From Streptomyces sp. DH12 (lineage in GTDB: Bacteria; Actinomycetota; Actinomycetes; Streptomycetales; Streptomycetaceae), in assembly GCF_020873895.1 (NCBI RefSeq), contig NZ_JAHWGT010000010.1, positions 62,001-126,000 on the forward strand: DNA of 64,000 bases. The letters run 5' to 3'. The translations under genes were made by a program, and so were the position numbers. Positions 63,710-64,000 of the stretch are shown here, piece after piece. Each line of letters opens with the position of its first letter. Positions within the stretch are counted from its first letter, which is position 1. The notes below the pieces were generated by a model, which saw only the letters and a program-made list of their open reading frames with translations, searched no databases and was not told the origin of the DNA.

Positions 63710-64000
63710 TCAGGCCGTGTCGGTGTGGGCCGACCACGACCAGGGGTACGCGTCCGCGCCGAGGCCGACCGCCGTCGCCCCCTTCGGGCCCAGGTGCAGC
63801 GTCGTCGGCTCCAGGGCGGTGACCCCCTGCGCGCGGACCGCGGTACGGCCGCCGACGTGCAGCTGGACGCGGCCGCGTAGGTCGCGGCCGAGGAGGACCG
63901 GGCCCCGCGGCGTACCGGTGGCGGTGACCGCGCCGTACCCGTCGAAGCGCGGTACGGGCAGCCGGCCCCCGTCGACCCGGACGGCCGTGAGTTCCTCGCG
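63710..64000 (-). CDS. C-terminal fragment of an unidentified protein (partial)
   Basis: A minus-strand frame enters at the right edge and ends with TGA at 63710. Its 96 residues read well as protein: REELTAVRVDGGRLPVPRF, then short beta-like strands (GPVLLGRDLRGRVQLHVGG, LEPTTLHLGPKGATAVG) and the end YPWSWSAHTDTA. The pattern resembles a beta-rich C-terminal domain, but I do not recognise the family. It is preceded, on the other strand, by the tuf terminator; transcription converges on tuf. Confidence 0.7.
   Translation of the reverse strand, partial: REELTAVRVDGGRLPVPRFDGYGAVTATGTPRGPVLLGRDLRGRVQLHVGGRTAVRAQGVTALEPTTLHLGPKGATAVGLGADAYPWSWSAHTDTA

Overview
The window is a stretch of very GC-rich (about 70%+) actinobacterial chromosome, almost certainly from a Streptomyces. 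The evidence is near-complete conservation of RpoB/RpoC with Streptomyces proteins, frequent GTG/TTG starts, strong third-position GC, Streptomyces-type gene order (nuo - korAB - second nuo set - htpX - tRNA Thr/Met - rpmG - MaoC pair - murB - tRNA-Trp - secE - nusG - rplKA - rplJL - rpoBC - rpsLG - fusA - tuf) and the lack of any phage, IS or plasmid genes. It is essentially core chromosome.

Layout. (1) 1-1831: tail of the main complex I operon (end of nuoM, all of nuoN). (2) 1858-6288: a small secreted protein, an AraC-type regulator, an exported intradiol dioxygenase carrying a carbohydrate-binding module, and fumarylacetoacetase (aromatic catabolism). (3) 6288-15322: a long-chain polyprenyl diphosphate synthase (probably menaquinone side chain), a LolA-like exported protein, a secreted zinc aminopeptidase, a RarD-type permease and the 2-oxoacid:ferredoxin oxidoreductase KorAB. 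(4) 15697-19335: a response regulator and two paralogous histidine kinases whose catalytic cores share a nearly identical 360-bp DNA block. (5) 19512-29589: a second, reduced complex I operon, nuoA-B-C-H-I-J-K-L-M-N, tightly overlapped and lacking nuoD, E, F and G. (6) 29911-37301: HtpX-like protease, YccF protein, APC permease, GlsB/YeaQ-like protein, alkylation-repair pair (ogt-alkB), YajQ, tRNA-Tyr, an NAD(P)-binding protein and a cytosine-deaminase-like amidohydrolase with a degenerate metal site. (7) 37707-45247: tRNA-Thr, tRNA-Met, rpmG, a HadA/HadB-like MaoC pair, murB, a SigE-family ECF sigma factor with a membrane protein, adenosine deaminase, an aspartate-type aminotransferase and tRNA-Trp. 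(8) 45350-63535: protein export, transcription and translation genes. (9) 63710-64000: the C-terminal piece of an unidentified minus-strand gene.

How it works together. The window couples respiration (two complex I loci, polyprenyl synthase for quinone, KorAB supplying reduced ferredoxin) with the main ribosome/RNA polymerase superoperon. The most interesting biological question is what the nuoD/E/F/G-less second complex I does; KorAB, encoded between the two nuo loci, is a plausible source of electrons for a complex without an NADH module, but this is inference. Regulatory structure is rich: many perfect terminator hairpins, a likely L10 leader attenuator before rplJ, good promoters before rpoB and rpsL, a large operator-like dyad overlapping the predicted rarD promoter, and several unrelated short tandem-repeat arrays in intergenic DNA.
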